DNA from: Photobacterium jeanii | GTDB lineage: Bacteria; Pseudomonadota; Gammaproteobacteria; Enterobacterales; Vibrionaceae | Assembly: GCF_001650345.1 (NCBI RefSeq) | Contig: NZ_LVHF01000028.1 | Coordinates: 248,001 to 312,000, forward strand | Reading direction: 5' to 3' | DNA: 64,000 nucleotides | Shown: piece after piece, positions 36,011 to 44,946 of the stretch | Numbering within the stretch: position 1 is the first letter of the stretch | How the letters are laid out: every line of letters starts with the position of its first letter | Notes under the pieces: generated by a model | The model's input: the letters and a program-made list of their open reading frames with translations, nothing else | Told to the model about the DNA's origin: nothing | The model's database searches: none | Made by a program: the position numbers and the translations under genes

Positions 36011-36040
36011 CTTTAGAGATAATAAGCGCTGATTAACGTC

Positions 36041-36079
36041 ACAAAGGTGATCCTGTTATTGATATAGGGTCACCTTTGT
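36041..36079 (+). terminator. yiiM terminator
   Basis: 14-bp stem ACAAAGGTGATCCT / AGGGTCACCTTTGT (one G-T pair) with an 11-base loop, then TGTATTTG. Confidence 0.75.
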
Positions 36080-36180
36080 TGTATTTGCTTGATGTAGGTT
36101 AGTGCTGTAACACGCAGAGTTCGCTAGGCTGTGAGGGTTAGTCGCAAGTTTATAGTGCGATCAGGTTTTAGGAGCAAGTA

Positions 36181-36867
36181 ATGACATTACAGACATGGAT
36201 TGGGGTTATTGCCATGGTGGCAGTAGCAGGTCTGGTATTCTTTTATTGGCATCAACGCCAATTGAATAGAGCAGGGCGAAAACCACGCGCTGTGGTTTTC
36301 ATTATCGCTCTGATGTCAGGAATGTCATTAGCCATGTACGCAGGGTTGGGTGAGGCAGATTTTGCCGTTCAATCTTCTCAACAACTGGCACAGCAAAGTG
36401 ATGACAACGCCGAATTTGCAGGGTTAACGGCAAGTGAAGTGAATCAAAAGCGCATCACCATGATCCAAGAGAGCATAAAAGCGAATAAGCAAAACGGTGA
36501 GCTGTGGTACGCACTGGGTAATGCTTATATGTACGATAACGCGTTTGATCAAGCGGTAATTGCTTTTGATTATTCCCGTCGATTAGCTCCTGCACCACAA
36601 GCCAATATTTATTCTGCGCTGGCTTCTGCTCTGTATTATCAGCAAGGGCAGCGTATGACAGCCGATGTATCACAATGGTTAGATAAAGCGCTTGAATTGG
36701 ATAAAGATAACTTCGCGGCTCTAACTTTGATTGGCTCGGATTATTTCATGTCGGCACGTTATCAAAAAGCGATCGATACTTGGGTGCAAATCCTTGATAG
36801 TGAACACCCAGATGCCGATCGCCCCGCTTTGATTGCAGCCATTAATCGTGCAAAGCAGTTACTGTAG
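36181..36867 (+). CDS. nrfG: NrfG-like TPR protein for NrfA haem attachment
   Basis: 228 residues: two N-terminal TM helices (~6-24 and ~37-56), then TPR repeats facing the periplasm. The C-terminal half follows NrfG: IKANKQNGELWYALGNAYMY, ASALYYQQGQRMT, LDKALELDKDNFAALTLIGSDYFM, and the NRAKQLL end. NrfG works with NrfE and NrfF to attach the special CXXCK haem of NrfA. A CcmI-type protein is the alternative; length and ending favour NrfG. It lies on the other side of nrfA, about 9 kb from nrfF, and is separated from it by another gene. Confidence 0.82.
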   Translation: MTLQTWIGVIAMVAVAGLVFFYWHQRQLNRAGRKPRAVVFIIALMSGMSLAMYAGLGEADFAVQSSQQLAQQSDDNAEFAGLTASEVNQKRITMIQESIKANKQNGELWYALGNAYMYDNAFDQAVIAFDYSRRLAPAPQANIYSALASALYYQQGQRMTADVSQWLDKALELDKDNFAALTLIGSDYFMSARYQKAIDTWVQILDSEHPDADRPALIAAINRAKQLL

Positions 36868-36920
36868 ACAAACGCTATTTAGAAAGTCGTTTCTGTTGCC
36901 ATCATCGGTTTGCTTTATGG

Positions 36921-37586
36921 CTAGTCAAGCTTGATGCGAATGGGCTTTGGTTTTCGGTGGTAGCGAGCGCGTAATAGTAAGAATAAAAGCGCGAACGTGA
37001 GTGGAAAGATAAGCTCAGGCTCTGGAATTGGCAGACGATTTTGCGTGATCACAATGTTATCGATCAGATTGCCAAGCGTGCCACGATTGAGCGCAGTAAA
37101 CGTGATGGTGGTAGTGTCAGATAAGGCGGTAAATTCAGTTGCGAAGTCTTGCCAGTTGAATCGAATATTGCTGGTCAGCACTTGCGAAAAGTCACCTGCG
37201 CTGACTTCAAATTGTTCATTTTTATTGTTGCGGCGCGCTGAATAGTTGAACGATAGGTCGTAAATGCCGCCCGCGACAGTATCGAAGGTTTGGTAGATAG
37301 AAAACTGGCCTTGGTTGGGATGGGCGTTTAGCTCGCCATACTGTTCACCTTCCGCGGCTTCAAAGCCAAACAATGAATCCCAAATTTCGACATTTGAACC
37401 TTGCCAAGCAAGGTTAGGTGTTCCTTGCGAAAAATAGCGCCAGCTGCGATCGGGAACATCAATGTCTTCAAACCCACCGTTTTTAATTAAGTTTGCTTGC
37501 GCGGCAGAAGAAAAAAGTATCGCGCACACAATGGTAAACAATAAAACTAAAATGAAGTTAAAGTGCTGACCGAATCCTTTCTTCAT
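36921..37586 (-). CDS. Exported protein with a PEP-CTERM-like C-terminal sorting signal
   Basis: 221 residues. Signal peptide to about residue 31 (SSAAQA-N), then a DUF642/carbohydrate-binding-like beta domain (NLIKNGGFEDIDVPDRSW, YQTFDTVAGGIYDLSFNYSAR, NIVIT). The C-terminus is PIPEPE, a hydrophobic helix (LIFPLTFALLFLLL) and an Arg-rich tail (RARYHRKPKPIR), the order used by exosortase substrates. The tail is longer than usual. Exosortase systems are rare in Vibrionaceae, and none is visible here. A strong AGGAGG ribosome site precedes the start. Two CTTTAT-S-CATAAAG palindromes flank its control region. Confidence 0.72.
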   Translation of the reverse strand: MKKGFGQHFNFILVLLFTIVCAILFSSAAQANLIKNGGFEDIDVPDRSWRYFSQGTPNLAWQGSNVEIWDSLFGFEAAEGEQYGELNAHPNQGQFSIYQTFDTVAGGIYDLSFNYSARRNNKNEQFEVSAGDFSQVLTSNIRFNWQDFATEFTALSDTTTITFTALNRGTLGNLIDNIVITQNRLPIPEPELIFPLTFALLFLLLRARYHRKPKPIRIKLD

Positions 37587-37601
37587 TGGTTCCTCCTGCC
37601 T

Positions 37602-37615
37602 CTTTATCCATAAAG
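37602..37615. promoter_or_regulatory. Palindrome CTTTATCCATAAAG, copy 1
   Basis: Near-perfect palindrome just 5' of the PEP-CTERM-like gene, matching a second copy at 37673-37686 in all but one base. Confidence 0.5.
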
Positions 37616-37642
37616 TAACACAGCGATATTGATAGTGGTTGT

Positions 37643-37670
37643 GTTGCTATTCATATAGATTGATAGCAAC
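37643..37670. repeat. Inverted repeat GTTGCTAT / ATAGCAAC
   Basis: 8-bp arms with a 12-base spacer, between the two CTTTAT palindromes in the control region of the PEP-CTERM-like gene. Confidence 0.5.
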
Positions 37671-37672
37671 TG

Positions 37673-37686
37673 CTTTATGCATAAAG
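37673..37686. promoter_or_regulatory. Palindrome CTTTATGCATAAAG, copy 2
   Basis: Perfect 14-bp palindrome, 71 bases from copy 1. Confidence 0.5.
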
Positions 37687-37746
37687 TGTCGTACATGTAG
37701 GAGGGTTCTGCAATTATAGGTCGGCTATTTAGTGAAATAGATAAAA

Positions 37747-37776
37747 AACGGCGCAAGATCAGAGATCTTGCGCCGT
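37747..37776 (-). terminator. nrfA terminator
   Basis: Perfect 13-bp stem ACGGCGCAAGATC / GATCTTGCGCCGT with loop AGA; on the minus strand it is followed by a run of T. Confidence 0.92.
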
Positions 37777-37801
37777 GATATTATGAGTTACGTTTTGTTG
37801 A

Positions 37802-39232
37802 TTAGTAAGTTGCTTCGCGCGCTTCTGCTTTTTTATCCCACTCTGGAACCACAGTTTTCAAGAAATCCTCTTTCTCGGCATTCAACTTGTCCATATCCAT
37901 GCCAAGCGCTTGCTGTGCTTTTTCTTTGGTTGAAATGTCAGGAAGTTGAATTTCTTCTGTAATGCCTTTAGTGGCAAGTAAACGCACTAGCTTAGTACGT
38001 GCATCAGTTGCACGGTCAATGGCAGTACCTAGAATACGTAATGCGACTTCCGGTGCGTGCATGTGAACACCGTGTGATGCAATCGCGTAATCCCAGCGCC
38101 ATTGGGCGTGGCGAATATCACGAAGAATTGGTTTCATCTCTTCTTCGGTGGCACCTGCGTCCCATGCGGCTTTTGCTTCAAAGTGGGCTGCAACAATTTG
38201 TTTTTCAGCTGTTAGTTTCAGCTCAAGTACGCTTGCTTTACGGGTTGAAACAATACCTTGTAACGCTTCTTTGGTTTGAGTATGACATTGGGCACAAGTG
38301 TCTTCGAAACGATCAAATGGGTTACCGATTTTGTGGTCGGTGTACACTTTACCGTCTTCGTTAGTGACCTTAGGCATATGACAGTCAACACAGGCCACAT
38401 TGTTTTTGCCGTGGATACCATCACGCCATGTTTCATAACCTGGGTGTTGTGCTTTTAACATTGGGGCTTTAGATACACCATGGGTCCAATCTTTGAAGTC
38501 GATATTGTCGTAGTAGACTTCCATCTCATCCACAGTTGTGCCTTTATCCCAAGGGAATTTCACGGTTTTGTTTGGACCTGTGAAGTAGTATTCCACGTGG
38601 CACTGACCACAGGTTTGTGCTTGTTGGTCGAAGCGTGATTGATCTTCAAACTTCATACCAATGGTTTCCATCGCACGTTCAGCGTAAGGACGGGAAAGTT
38701 TAAGTGCAGGCTTTCCTTCAGCGAAATCTTTGCTGCCAGTGTCGTGACAATCCGAACAACCAATTGCGTTGTTGATTTCACTACCAAGGCGTGCCCATTT
38801 GCCCGCGAAATAACCGTCTTCGCCGCGCTCGTCGATTACACGTGCCACGTCAGGGCTCTTACAGCTCCAACATGCCATTGGCATAGGGCCTGATTTGTCG
38901 TCTTTAGGACCACCAGTACGTAGGGTTTCACGCACATCAGTGACCGCATAATAGTGCCCACGCGCTTTGTTATAGTCTTTTGCAAAACCATAACCAGCCC
39001 ACAGGATCACCATATTGGGATCTTGTTTTAGTGCGTCAGTGATGTGCTCACTTTCTTTAGTGGCTTCCCAGCTTTTGTATTGATCGGCATGTGCGGCTTC
39101 AAAAGCCTCGTTACGCGGTTCAATACGTTGTTTTGCTGGGGCTTCTTCGGATGCCTGCGCTGTTCCTATAAAACAAAACGCTGACAATAAAACTGCCGTA
39201 ACGGCATTATTTAGCGTCCATTTCTTACTCAC
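37802..39232 (-). CDS. nrfA: Cytochrome c-552 ammonia-forming nitrite reductase
   Basis: Periplasmic pentahaem enzyme that reduces nitrite to ammonium with six electrons, the last step of dissimilatory nitrate ammonification. The catalytic haem motif CWSCK is present ([11 protein letters not shown]), with four CXXCH motifs (CSDCH, CGQCH, CVDCH, CAQCH) and active-site stretches YYFTGPN and HGVHMHAPE. The frame reaches 39271, but GGAG lies 8 bases before a GTG at 39232, and starting there leaves a clean signal peptide (MSKKWTLNN ... AQA-SEE). Length 476, like E. coli (478). It is divergent from nrfBCDE across 540 bases with FNR-like sites. Confidence 0.96.
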   Translation of the reverse strand: MSKKWTLNNAVTAVLLSAFCFIGTAQASEEAPAKQRIEPRNEAFEAAHADQYKSWEATKESEHITDALKQDPNMVILWAGYGFAKDYNKARGHYYAVTDVRETLRTGGPKDDKSGPMPMACWSCKSPDVARVIDERGEDGYFAGKWARLGSEINNAIGCSDCHDTGSKDFAEGKPALKLSRPYAERAMETIGMKFEDQSRFDQQAQTCGQCHVEYYFTGPNKTVKFPWDKGTTVDEMEVYYDNIDFKDWTHGVSKAPMLKAQHPGYETWRDGIHGKNNVACVDCHMPKVTNEDGKVYTDHKIGNPFDRFEDTCAQCHTQTKEALQGIVSTRKASVLELKLTAEKQIVAAHFEAKAAWDAGATEEEMKPILRDIRHAQWRWDYAIASHGVHMHAPEVALRILGTAIDRATDARTKLVRLLATKGITEEIQLPDISTKEKAQQALGMDMDKLNAEKEDFLKTVVPEWDKKAEAREATY

Positions 39233-39366
39233 GGTAATTACTCCAGAATTTTTTATTGTAAATAAAGCCAAGCGTTGTGAATGCGACTAATTTGCAAATA
39301 AAGTTAGGAGTTCCAAATAAAATAATAACAAAAAATGTAAGGTTGTTATTGAAAGTTAATAGCGGT

Positions 39367-39380
39367 TTGTTTTGGATCAA
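39367..39380. promoter_or_regulatory. FNR-like site nearer nrfA
   Basis: TTGTT-TTGG-ATCAA, one base off the FNR consensus TTGAT-N4-ATCAA; 135-148 bases before the nrfA start. Confidence 0.5.
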
Positions 39381-39519
39381 ATTTGAAATGTTACAATCGT
39401 GATCTAAATGGCAGGAATATGCATTTAACCCTAAAGTGGTATTTACACTTTGCGTGTTTTTATAAAGTCGAATTTTAACTTTTACTCTTTAAATTCATAT
39501 AATTAGCCGTGTTTTGCTT

Positions 39520-39533
39520 TTGATCTTAATCAT
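39520..39533. promoter_or_regulatory. FNR-like site in mid region
   Basis: TTGAT-CTTA-ATCAT, one base off the consensus; ~240 bases before nrfB and ~290 before nrfA. Confidence 0.5.
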
Positions 39534-39771
39534 AAAATATTTATTTTTGATGCTACTTAATGGGTATTTTGGGCTTCGATCAATTTTTTTCATAAATAAA
39601 TATCGTCTAATATCTATGTTAAGCGTTGTGGCTAATGTTTATTGTAAATGAGAATGGATTCTATTTGGGCTTGGTGTGCGTAATTAAGCATATTAAATCT
39701 AGTTAATAATAAAGTAACTGTAAGCACCGAGTGTTTGTTAATAGCAAACAAAATGGAATAAAAGGTGAACA

Positions 39772-40389
39772 ATGGGCATTTATAAGATGGCCGTCAGTGC
39801 AATTACAACCTGTTTGGTTGTATTGGGCATGACAGGCTTTTCCCTTAGTGTTGCCGCGGATTCTGAGAAACAGCCAGTCACAACGCAAGCTGCGCCGTCA
39901 CTCTCTTCGCCCGCGACTGAACACGTCGTAACATTCATACGGGATCGTAACTACGCTTGTACCCAATGTCATAAAGACAGCAAAGATGCATTGCTAGGGG
40001 CACATGCGAGCGCGATCCATTCCCAAACGAATCGCAATATTGGTTGTGTTGATTGCCACAGTACGATTGGTGAAAACCATCGCGACGGTGCTGAGCAAGT
40101 GACTAAATTTGCGCCTTCACAAACTGTGGCGGGAACGGTTAAGCCTGCGGCGGATCCTCTATGGATCAAAAAGCAGAATGAAACCTGTACCAACTGTCAC
40201 GATAACCCTGACGAGCTACGTCAAGCGAACTGGACGCACGATGTACATGCACTCGATTTGTCTTGTGCTTCTTGCCATAACGTCCACCCAAGCACTGATC
40301 CAATGAAAGGCATCACCAAATCATCCAAGATCAAGATGTGTGTTGATTGTCACTCTGATCAGCGTAAAGCCAAAGGAGACAAAAAATGA
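39772..40389 (+). CDS. nrfB: Pentahaem electron carrier NrfB
   Basis: 205 residues. Signal peptide to about Ala29, then five CXXCH haem motifs (CTQCH, CVDCH, CTNCH, CASCH, CVDCH), the number in NrfB. It carries electrons from the NrfCD quinol dehydrogenase to NrfA in the periplasm. AAAAGGTG sits 5-8 bases before the start. It overlaps nrfC by 4 bases (ATGA), which indicates coupled translation. Confidence 0.94.
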   Translation: MGIYKMAVSAITTCLVVLGMTGFSLSVAADSEKQPVTTQAAPSLSSPATEHVVTFIRDRNYACTQCHKDSKDALLGAHASAIHSQTNRNIGCVDCHSTIGENHRDGAEQVTKFAPSQTVAGTVKPAADPLWIKKQNETCTNCHDNPDELRQANWTHDVHALDLSCASCHNVHPSTDPMKGITKSSKIKMCVDCHSDQRKAKGDKK

Positions 40390-41075
40390 CGTGTTCAAGA
40401 CGTAATTTTCTGGCTGGTGCTGGTGCGGTGATTTTCACCACGGGTGTGGCGGGTCATGCTGCATTAGGCCGTAAGACGTTAGCAGCAACCATGGAAGATG
40501 GCACTAAGCGCTACGGTATGGTGCATGATGAAACCTTATGTATCGGTTGTACGGCTTGTACTGAAGCGTGCCGCGAAGTGAATAAGGTACCAGAAGGGGT
40601 GTCACGCTTAGAGATTGTGCGCAGTGAACCACAGGGCGAGTACCCCAATATAGATTACACATTTACTCGTGTTTCCTGTCAGCACTGTGAAAATGCACCT
40701 TGTGTCTACGTGTGTCCAACAGGCGCGGCGTTTAAAGACCCTGAAACTGGGATTGTGGACGTTGATGCGTTTAAGTGTGTCGGTTGTGGTTATTGTTTGG
40801 CGGCTTGTCCCTACCAAGTGCGCTTTTTCCACCCTGAAACAAAATCAGCCGATAAGTGCGATTTTTGCCGTAAGACCAATCTTGCCGAGGGTAAGCAACC
40901 GGCTTGTGTCGAGTCTTGTCCAACGAAAGCACTGACTTTTGGCGACTTAAACGATCCAAATAGTGAAGTATCGCAATTGATCACTCAGAAGACGGTTTAT
41001 CGCGATAAGGTCGAACTCGGTACTAAGCCACAATTATACAAAGTGCCGCATCAGAAAGGGGAGATAAAAGGATGA
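40386..41075 (+). CDS. nrfC: Iron-sulfur subunit NrfC
   Basis: 229 residues. Tat signal SRRNFLAGAGA at the N-terminus, then a ferredoxin-like protein with Cys clusters for four [4Fe-4S] centres (CIGCTACTEAC, CQHCENAPCVYVCP, CVGCGYCLAACP, CDFCRK ... CVESCP). It passes electrons from NrfD to NrfB on the periplasmic side of the membrane. Overlaps both neighbours by 4 bases. Confidence 0.95.
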   Translation: MTCSRRNFLAGAGAVIFTTGVAGHAALGRKTLAATMEDGTKRYGMVHDETLCIGCTACTEACREVNKVPEGVSRLEIVRSEPQGEYPNIDYTFTRVSCQHCENAPCVYVCPTGAAFKDPETGIVDVDAFKCVGCGYCLAACPYQVRFFHPETKSADKCDFCRKTNLAEGKQPACVESCPTKALTFGDLNDPNSEVSQLITQKTVYRDKVELGTKPQLYKVPHQKGEIKG

Positions 41076-42031
41076 GTACTACCTTTGCAGATGCATTCTA
41101 TTTTGACTCCTTAGTGTGGGATTGGATCATCGCGATTTACTTGTTCTTGGCTGGGATGTCAGCAGGGGCGGTGATGATTGCGATTTACTTAAAACGTAAA
41201 GTGATCCAAGGACACCCATCAACCAATGGCATTATTAAGGCAACCGCGATTTTAGCGCCATTTGGCATTATCGTGGGGCTATTGATCTTGGTGTTCCACC
41301 TGACCAAGCCGTGGTCGTTTTGGAAGATCATGATTTTCTATAATCCAACGTCGGTGATGTCGATGGGGGTCATTTTATTCCAAGTTTATATGGTGGTGCT
41401 GTTTGCTTGGATTGCGGCTATCTATAAAGATGAGCTGTTAAAATTGCTCAACGGACGTTTGCCTATCGTCGGCACTGTCATGAAGTATGTGACACGTTAT
41501 GAGAATGCGATTGAGCTGTTCCTCGCTTTCTTGGCGGTGATGCTGGCGGCATACACAGGTTTCTTGTTGTCAGCACTTAAAACCTTCCCGTTACTAAACA
41601 ACCCTGTGCTACCGATTCTATTCTTGTTCTCAAGTTTGTCATCGGGCGCTGCAGCTTGTTTGATGTTCGGCGTGGTGTTCTTCAAAGAATCAGCGCATAG
41701 TGCAAGTGTGAAATGGGTTCACCGTTTTGAGCGTCCTGTTGTGGTGTTTGAGTTGTTCGTGTTGTTCGCTTTCTTTACCGGTCTTTACTTTGGTGGTGGA
41801 CAGAAAGAAGCGGCGGCGATGGCTGCCATTGGCGGTGGCTTTTGGGCATCGTGGTTCTGGTATGGCGTGATTGGAGCGGGGATGCTACTACCGCTAGGCT
41901 TGAATGCTGTTAGCTCCGAAGGGGTGAAACACAATAAAGCCTTCATTATGTTGGTAACCACTTTGAGTTTGCTAGGCGTGCTGATGTTGCGTACTTTCAT
42001 TCTCTATGCAGGACAGATGACGGTTGTTTGA
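41072..42031 (+). CDS. nrfD: Quinol-oxidising membrane subunit NrfD
   Basis: 319 residues with about eight TM helices; NrfD/PsrC family, which oxidises menaquinol and hands electrons to NrfC. The N-terminal VWDWIIAIYLFLAGMSAGA is the family signature. It overlaps nrfC by 4 bases. The stop is followed 6 bases later by an 18-bp perfect palindrome, then 130 bases to nrfE. Confidence 0.95.
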   Translation: MSTTFADAFYFDSLVWDWIIAIYLFLAGMSAGAVMIAIYLKRKVIQGHPSTNGIIKATAILAPFGIIVGLLILVFHLTKPWSFWKIMIFYNPTSVMSMGVILFQVYMVVLFAWIAAIYKDELLKLLNGRLPIVGTVMKYVTRYENAIELFLAFLAVMLAAYTGFLLSALKTFPLLNNPVLPILFLFSSLSSGAAACLMFGVVFFKESAHSASVKWVHRFERPVVVFELFVLFAFFTGLYFGGGQKEAAAMAAIGGGFWASWFWYGVIGAGMLLPLGLNAVSSEGVKHNKAFIMLVTTLSLLGVLMLRTFILYAGQMTVV

Positions 42032-42037
42032 TTGCGC

Positions 42038-42055
42038 GTAAAGTCATGACTTTAC
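42038..42055. repeat. Perfect 18-bp palindrome after nrfD
   Basis: GTAAAGTCATGACTTTAC. It could be a protein-binding site for a separate nrfE promoter, or an mRNA hairpin that divides the nrfBCD and nrfE parts of the transcript. Confidence 0.6.
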
Positions 42056-42187
42056 CTGTGATGAATAATCATCATTGTAAGTAAAAAGAGTGGTGCTGCT
42101 TTTGTGTTTGCAGACAGTCAACACAAGGCAGCATCACTTTCTAGTACCAATCGGGTTGATGAGATTGGTCTGAATATTGGATGTTTT

Positions 42188-44380
42188 ATGCTGGCTGAAT
42201 ACGGACACTTTGCGTTAATTCTCGGTTTTTGTTGTGCAGTGTTAACTGCATTGTTACCGCTTGTCGCGCGGTACACTAAGGCGTCATACCTTAATTGTTA
42301 TGTGTGGCCATTAAGTTATGTTGCTTTTGCCGCTATTACGACTTCGGTTGTGTTGCTGGCTTTTTGCTTTGCGTTTGATGATTTCTCGGTGGCATACGTC
42401 GCTCACCATTCAAATAGCCAACTGCCTGTGTTTTTTAAAGTGGCGGCAGTGTGGGGCGGGCACGAAGGGTCGTTTTTATTTTGGGTGTTTTCGTTAAGTG
42501 GTTGGGCTGCATTGGTCGGCTGGCGTTATCGTCATTTACTCCGTATTTATACTGCGTCTAATAAGTTAGATGTCGCACAGACAAAAGATCACCAACACTT
42601 TGATTTCATTACTCGTGTACTCGCAATTTTGGCAGCCTTGGTTGCCGTTTTAGCACTATTCACTTTGCTGGCGTCAAATCCTTTTGAGCGCTTATTACCA
42701 GTGCCTTTGGAAGGGCGCGATTTGAATCCTATGCTTCAAGATGTGGGGCTTATTTTCCATCCGCCAATGCTCTATTTAGGCTATGTCGGTTTTGCGGTTA
42801 CTTTTGCCTTTGCTGTAGCTGCACTGAGCTTTCCAACACCGCAGTGGCAATGGGCTGCAATGAGTCGGAGTTGGACTCTTGCGGCGTGGAGCTTTCTTAC
42901 CGGCGGTATTGCGCTTGGTTCATGGTGGGCGTATTACGAGCTCGGTTGGGGCGGCTGGTGGTTTTGGGATCCTGTTGAAAACGCTTCCTTGTTACCTTGG
43001 CTGACGGCAACGGCCTTATTGCATTCATTGATTGTCACAGCGCAGCGACGGATGCTTGCAAGTGGGAGCTTGTTGCTGGCTATTTTCACTTTTTCGCTCA
43101 GTTTACTCGGTACTTTTATCGTTCGCTCTGGAGTTCTGACATCAGTTCACGCATTTGCGCTCGATCCCACACGAGGCTTGGTGTTGCTTGCTATCCTAGC
43201 TGTGATCTTAGTGATAGCTCTGACTTTGTATGCGGTGCGTGGTGGGCAATATAGCCAGCCTGAACAACTTGGAATGTGGACGCGAGCAACGGCATTCTTG
43301 GTAGGAAATAGTCTTTTCGCAGTTGCAACACTGACCGTGATGCTAGGGACTTTTTACCCTATGGTGTTCCAAGCCTTTGGCTGGGGCAATATCTCCGTGG
43401 GTGCACCGTATTTCAACACGGTTTTTACCCCTATCAGTTTGATGATATTTGCAGTAATGGGCATTGGTGTGCTGATGCGGTTACGAGCAAGCCAAGAAGA
43501 CTTTTTGATCACTCAGTTATTAACTCCGCTATCGACGGCCATCATTGGTGGCGTCGTGTTATCGGTATGGATTGAGCGCGGCGTGAACTTGATGGTTTGC
43601 GCAGCGCTCATTTGTGCCTTGTGGGTAACATTGACTGCGATTCAATCTTTTTGTGCTGCGATATTTGCCGCCAGTAAACAACAGACCAAGCAAGACACAC
43701 CCTCGATGAGAATAAAAACGTCGATGATACGTTGGCGTTCAACCGCGATGTTATTAGCGCATGTTGGTGTGGCTGTTGCGATTGTTGGCGCCACTTTAGT
43801 GAGTCATTACTCGCGTGAGTCGAGTCAAAAAATGGGGCCTGGCGATCACCTCGTGTTGGATGGTATTCGATTTGAATATGTTGAAACAGAGTATCTGGTT
43901 GGCGCTAATTTCACCGCCGAGCAGGCTAACATTGCCTTGTTTAATCAAGAGGCTTATGAGGCTGAAATGCCTGATCATCAGCGTGATGTTTCAGCATGGA
44001 ATAGTGCTTTTGGTCAGCAATACTTTTTAGGGTGGATAAAACCGCAACGTCGTCATTACACAGTACGGACTATGAATATGAGTGAGCCGGGGATCCGTTG
44101 GTGGTGGCATGGTGATGTGTACATAACGCTAGGTGAGAAATTGAATGCCACCGATTATGCAATTCGTATTCAGCATAAACCCTTTGTTCGCTGGTTATGG
44201 CTTGGCGCCGTGTTGATGGTGTTTGGCGGTAGTTGTGCTGTTGTCGCAAGATGGAAAGCGCGACGTATGGTCAGTCAGCTAGCAAATGAAAATGTCTCGT
44301 CACAGCTTTCTCCTCAAGGAAATCTACCGCAAGGCGAGCATGCGAAGGATGCCAATTTAATATGGAAGCAGCAAGTATGA
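42188..44380 (+). CDS. nrfE: NrfE, CcmF-like haem lyase subunit
   Basis: 730 residues, many TM helices. The haem-handling WWD motif WGGWWFWDPVENASLLPW is present, with the surrounding CcmF-type stretches (GGHEGSFLFWV-like, SVHAFALDP, LGTFYP). With NrfF and NrfG it attaches haem to the CXXCK motif of NrfA. The frame runs back to 42104, but CcmF proteins start M-x-x-E-x-GHFAL, and GGA lies 6 bases before the ATG at 42188. It is longer than E. coli NrfE (552) and nearer CcmF plus a C-terminal extension. The next gene begins in its stop codon. Confidence 0.9.
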   Translation: MLAEYGHFALILGFCCAVLTALLPLVARYTKASYLNCYVWPLSYVAFAAITTSVVLLAFCFAFDDFSVAYVAHHSNSQLPVFFKVAAVWGGHEGSFLFWVFSLSGWAALVGWRYRHLLRIYTASNKLDVAQTKDHQHFDFITRVLAILAALVAVLALFTLLASNPFERLLPVPLEGRDLNPMLQDVGLIFHPPMLYLGYVGFAVTFAFAVAALSFPTPQWQWAAMSRSWTLAAWSFLTGGIALGSWWAYYELGWGGWWFWDPVENASLLPWLTATALLHSLIVTAQRRMLASGSLLLAIFTFSLSLLGTFIVRSGVLTSVHAFALDPTRGLVLLAILAVILVIALTLYAVRGGQYSQPEQLGMWTRATAFLVGNSLFAVATLTVMLGTFYPMVFQAFGWGNISVGAPYFNTVFTPISLMIFAVMGIGVLMRLRASQEDFLITQLLTPLSTAIIGGVVLSVWIERGVNLMVCAALICALWVTLTAIQSFCAAIFAASKQQTKQDTPSMRIKTSMIRWRSTAMLLAHVGVAVAIVGATLVSHYSRESSQKMGPGDHLVLDGIRFEYVETEYLVGANFTAEQANIALFNQEAYEAEMPDHQRDVSAWNSAFGQQYFLGWIKPQRRHYTVRTMNMSEPGIRWWWHGDVYITLGEKLNATDYAIRIQHKPFVRWLWLGAVLMVFGGSCAVVARWKARRMVSQLANENVSSQLSPQGNLPQGEHAKDANLIWKQQV

Positions 44381-44946
44381 AGCGGTTTGTCCCTCTATTG
44401 GGCGTGTTGTTGTTAGGTGGGTTGATCTTGTATGCGATGCAAGATCCTGAGCTTGGCGAAGTCTCACCGATGGCGGGTAAGCCAGTGCCTGATTTTCAGT
44501 TGACGGTACTAGAATCACAAACGTCTGCTGCCTTCGGTATGGTCGATCAACATGCGCTGATGGGAAAAGTTCAACTGTTAAACGTGTGGGCTTCATGGTG
44601 TGGTGTTTGTCGTTCGGAGCATGATTTTTTAATGTCGCTTGAACAGCAAGGTTTGAGCTTGGTTGGGCTGAATTATCGCGATAAACGTCAAGCAGCGATG
44701 GCGAGTTTACGAGAGCTAGGCGACCCTTATCAAACCGTGATTTTTGATCCTCAAGGCAAACTGGCCTTAGATCTTGGCGTGCTAGGTACACCAGAAACTT
44801 TGTTGATTGATAGCCAAGGGATTGTTCGCCAGCGTTACGTTGGGGCGCTAGATAAACAAGTTTGGCAGCGATACTTTGTACCCGTTCTTGAGCAACTTGA
44901 TAGCGATGTAAATCATGTCACTGAAAGTAAAGAGAGCCGTAGCTAG
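44377..44946 (+). CDS. DsbE/CcmG-like thioredoxin of the nrf cluster
   Basis: 189 residues. An N-terminal TM anchor (FVPLLGVLLLGGLILYA), then a periplasmic thioredoxin fold with active site WCGVC (NVWASWCGVCRSEHDF) and the cis-Pro region GTPETLLID. It is likely to reduce the haem-binding cysteines of NrfA/apocytochrome before haem attachment. The ATG at 44377 overlaps the nrfE stop (ATGA); an in-frame ATG at 44362 is also possible. Many nrf clusters carry such a gene between nrfE and nrfF. Confidence 0.9.
   Translation: MKRFVPLLGVLLLGGLILYAMQDPELGEVSPMAGKPVPDFQLTVLESQTSAAFGMVDQHALMGKVQLLNVWASWCGVCRSEHDFLMSLEQQGLSLVGLNYRDKRQAAMASLRELGDPYQTVIFDPQGKLALDLGVLGTPETLLIDSQGIVRQRYVGALDKQVWQRYFVPVLEQLDSDVNHVTESKESRS

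Larger units (their letters stand above)
39233..39771. other. nrfA-nrfB divergent control region
   Basis: 539 AT-rich bases without a gene. It holds two FNR-like sequences (39367-39380, 39520-39533) and a half-site ATCAA at 39579. The length leaves room for NarL/NarP-type sites, but none is clear enough to list. Confidence 0.6.

Noticed and set aside
44357..44791. 144-codon minus-strand frame over the nrf thioredoxin
   Set aside because: Antisense to the WCGVC thioredoxin gene; no supporting signal.
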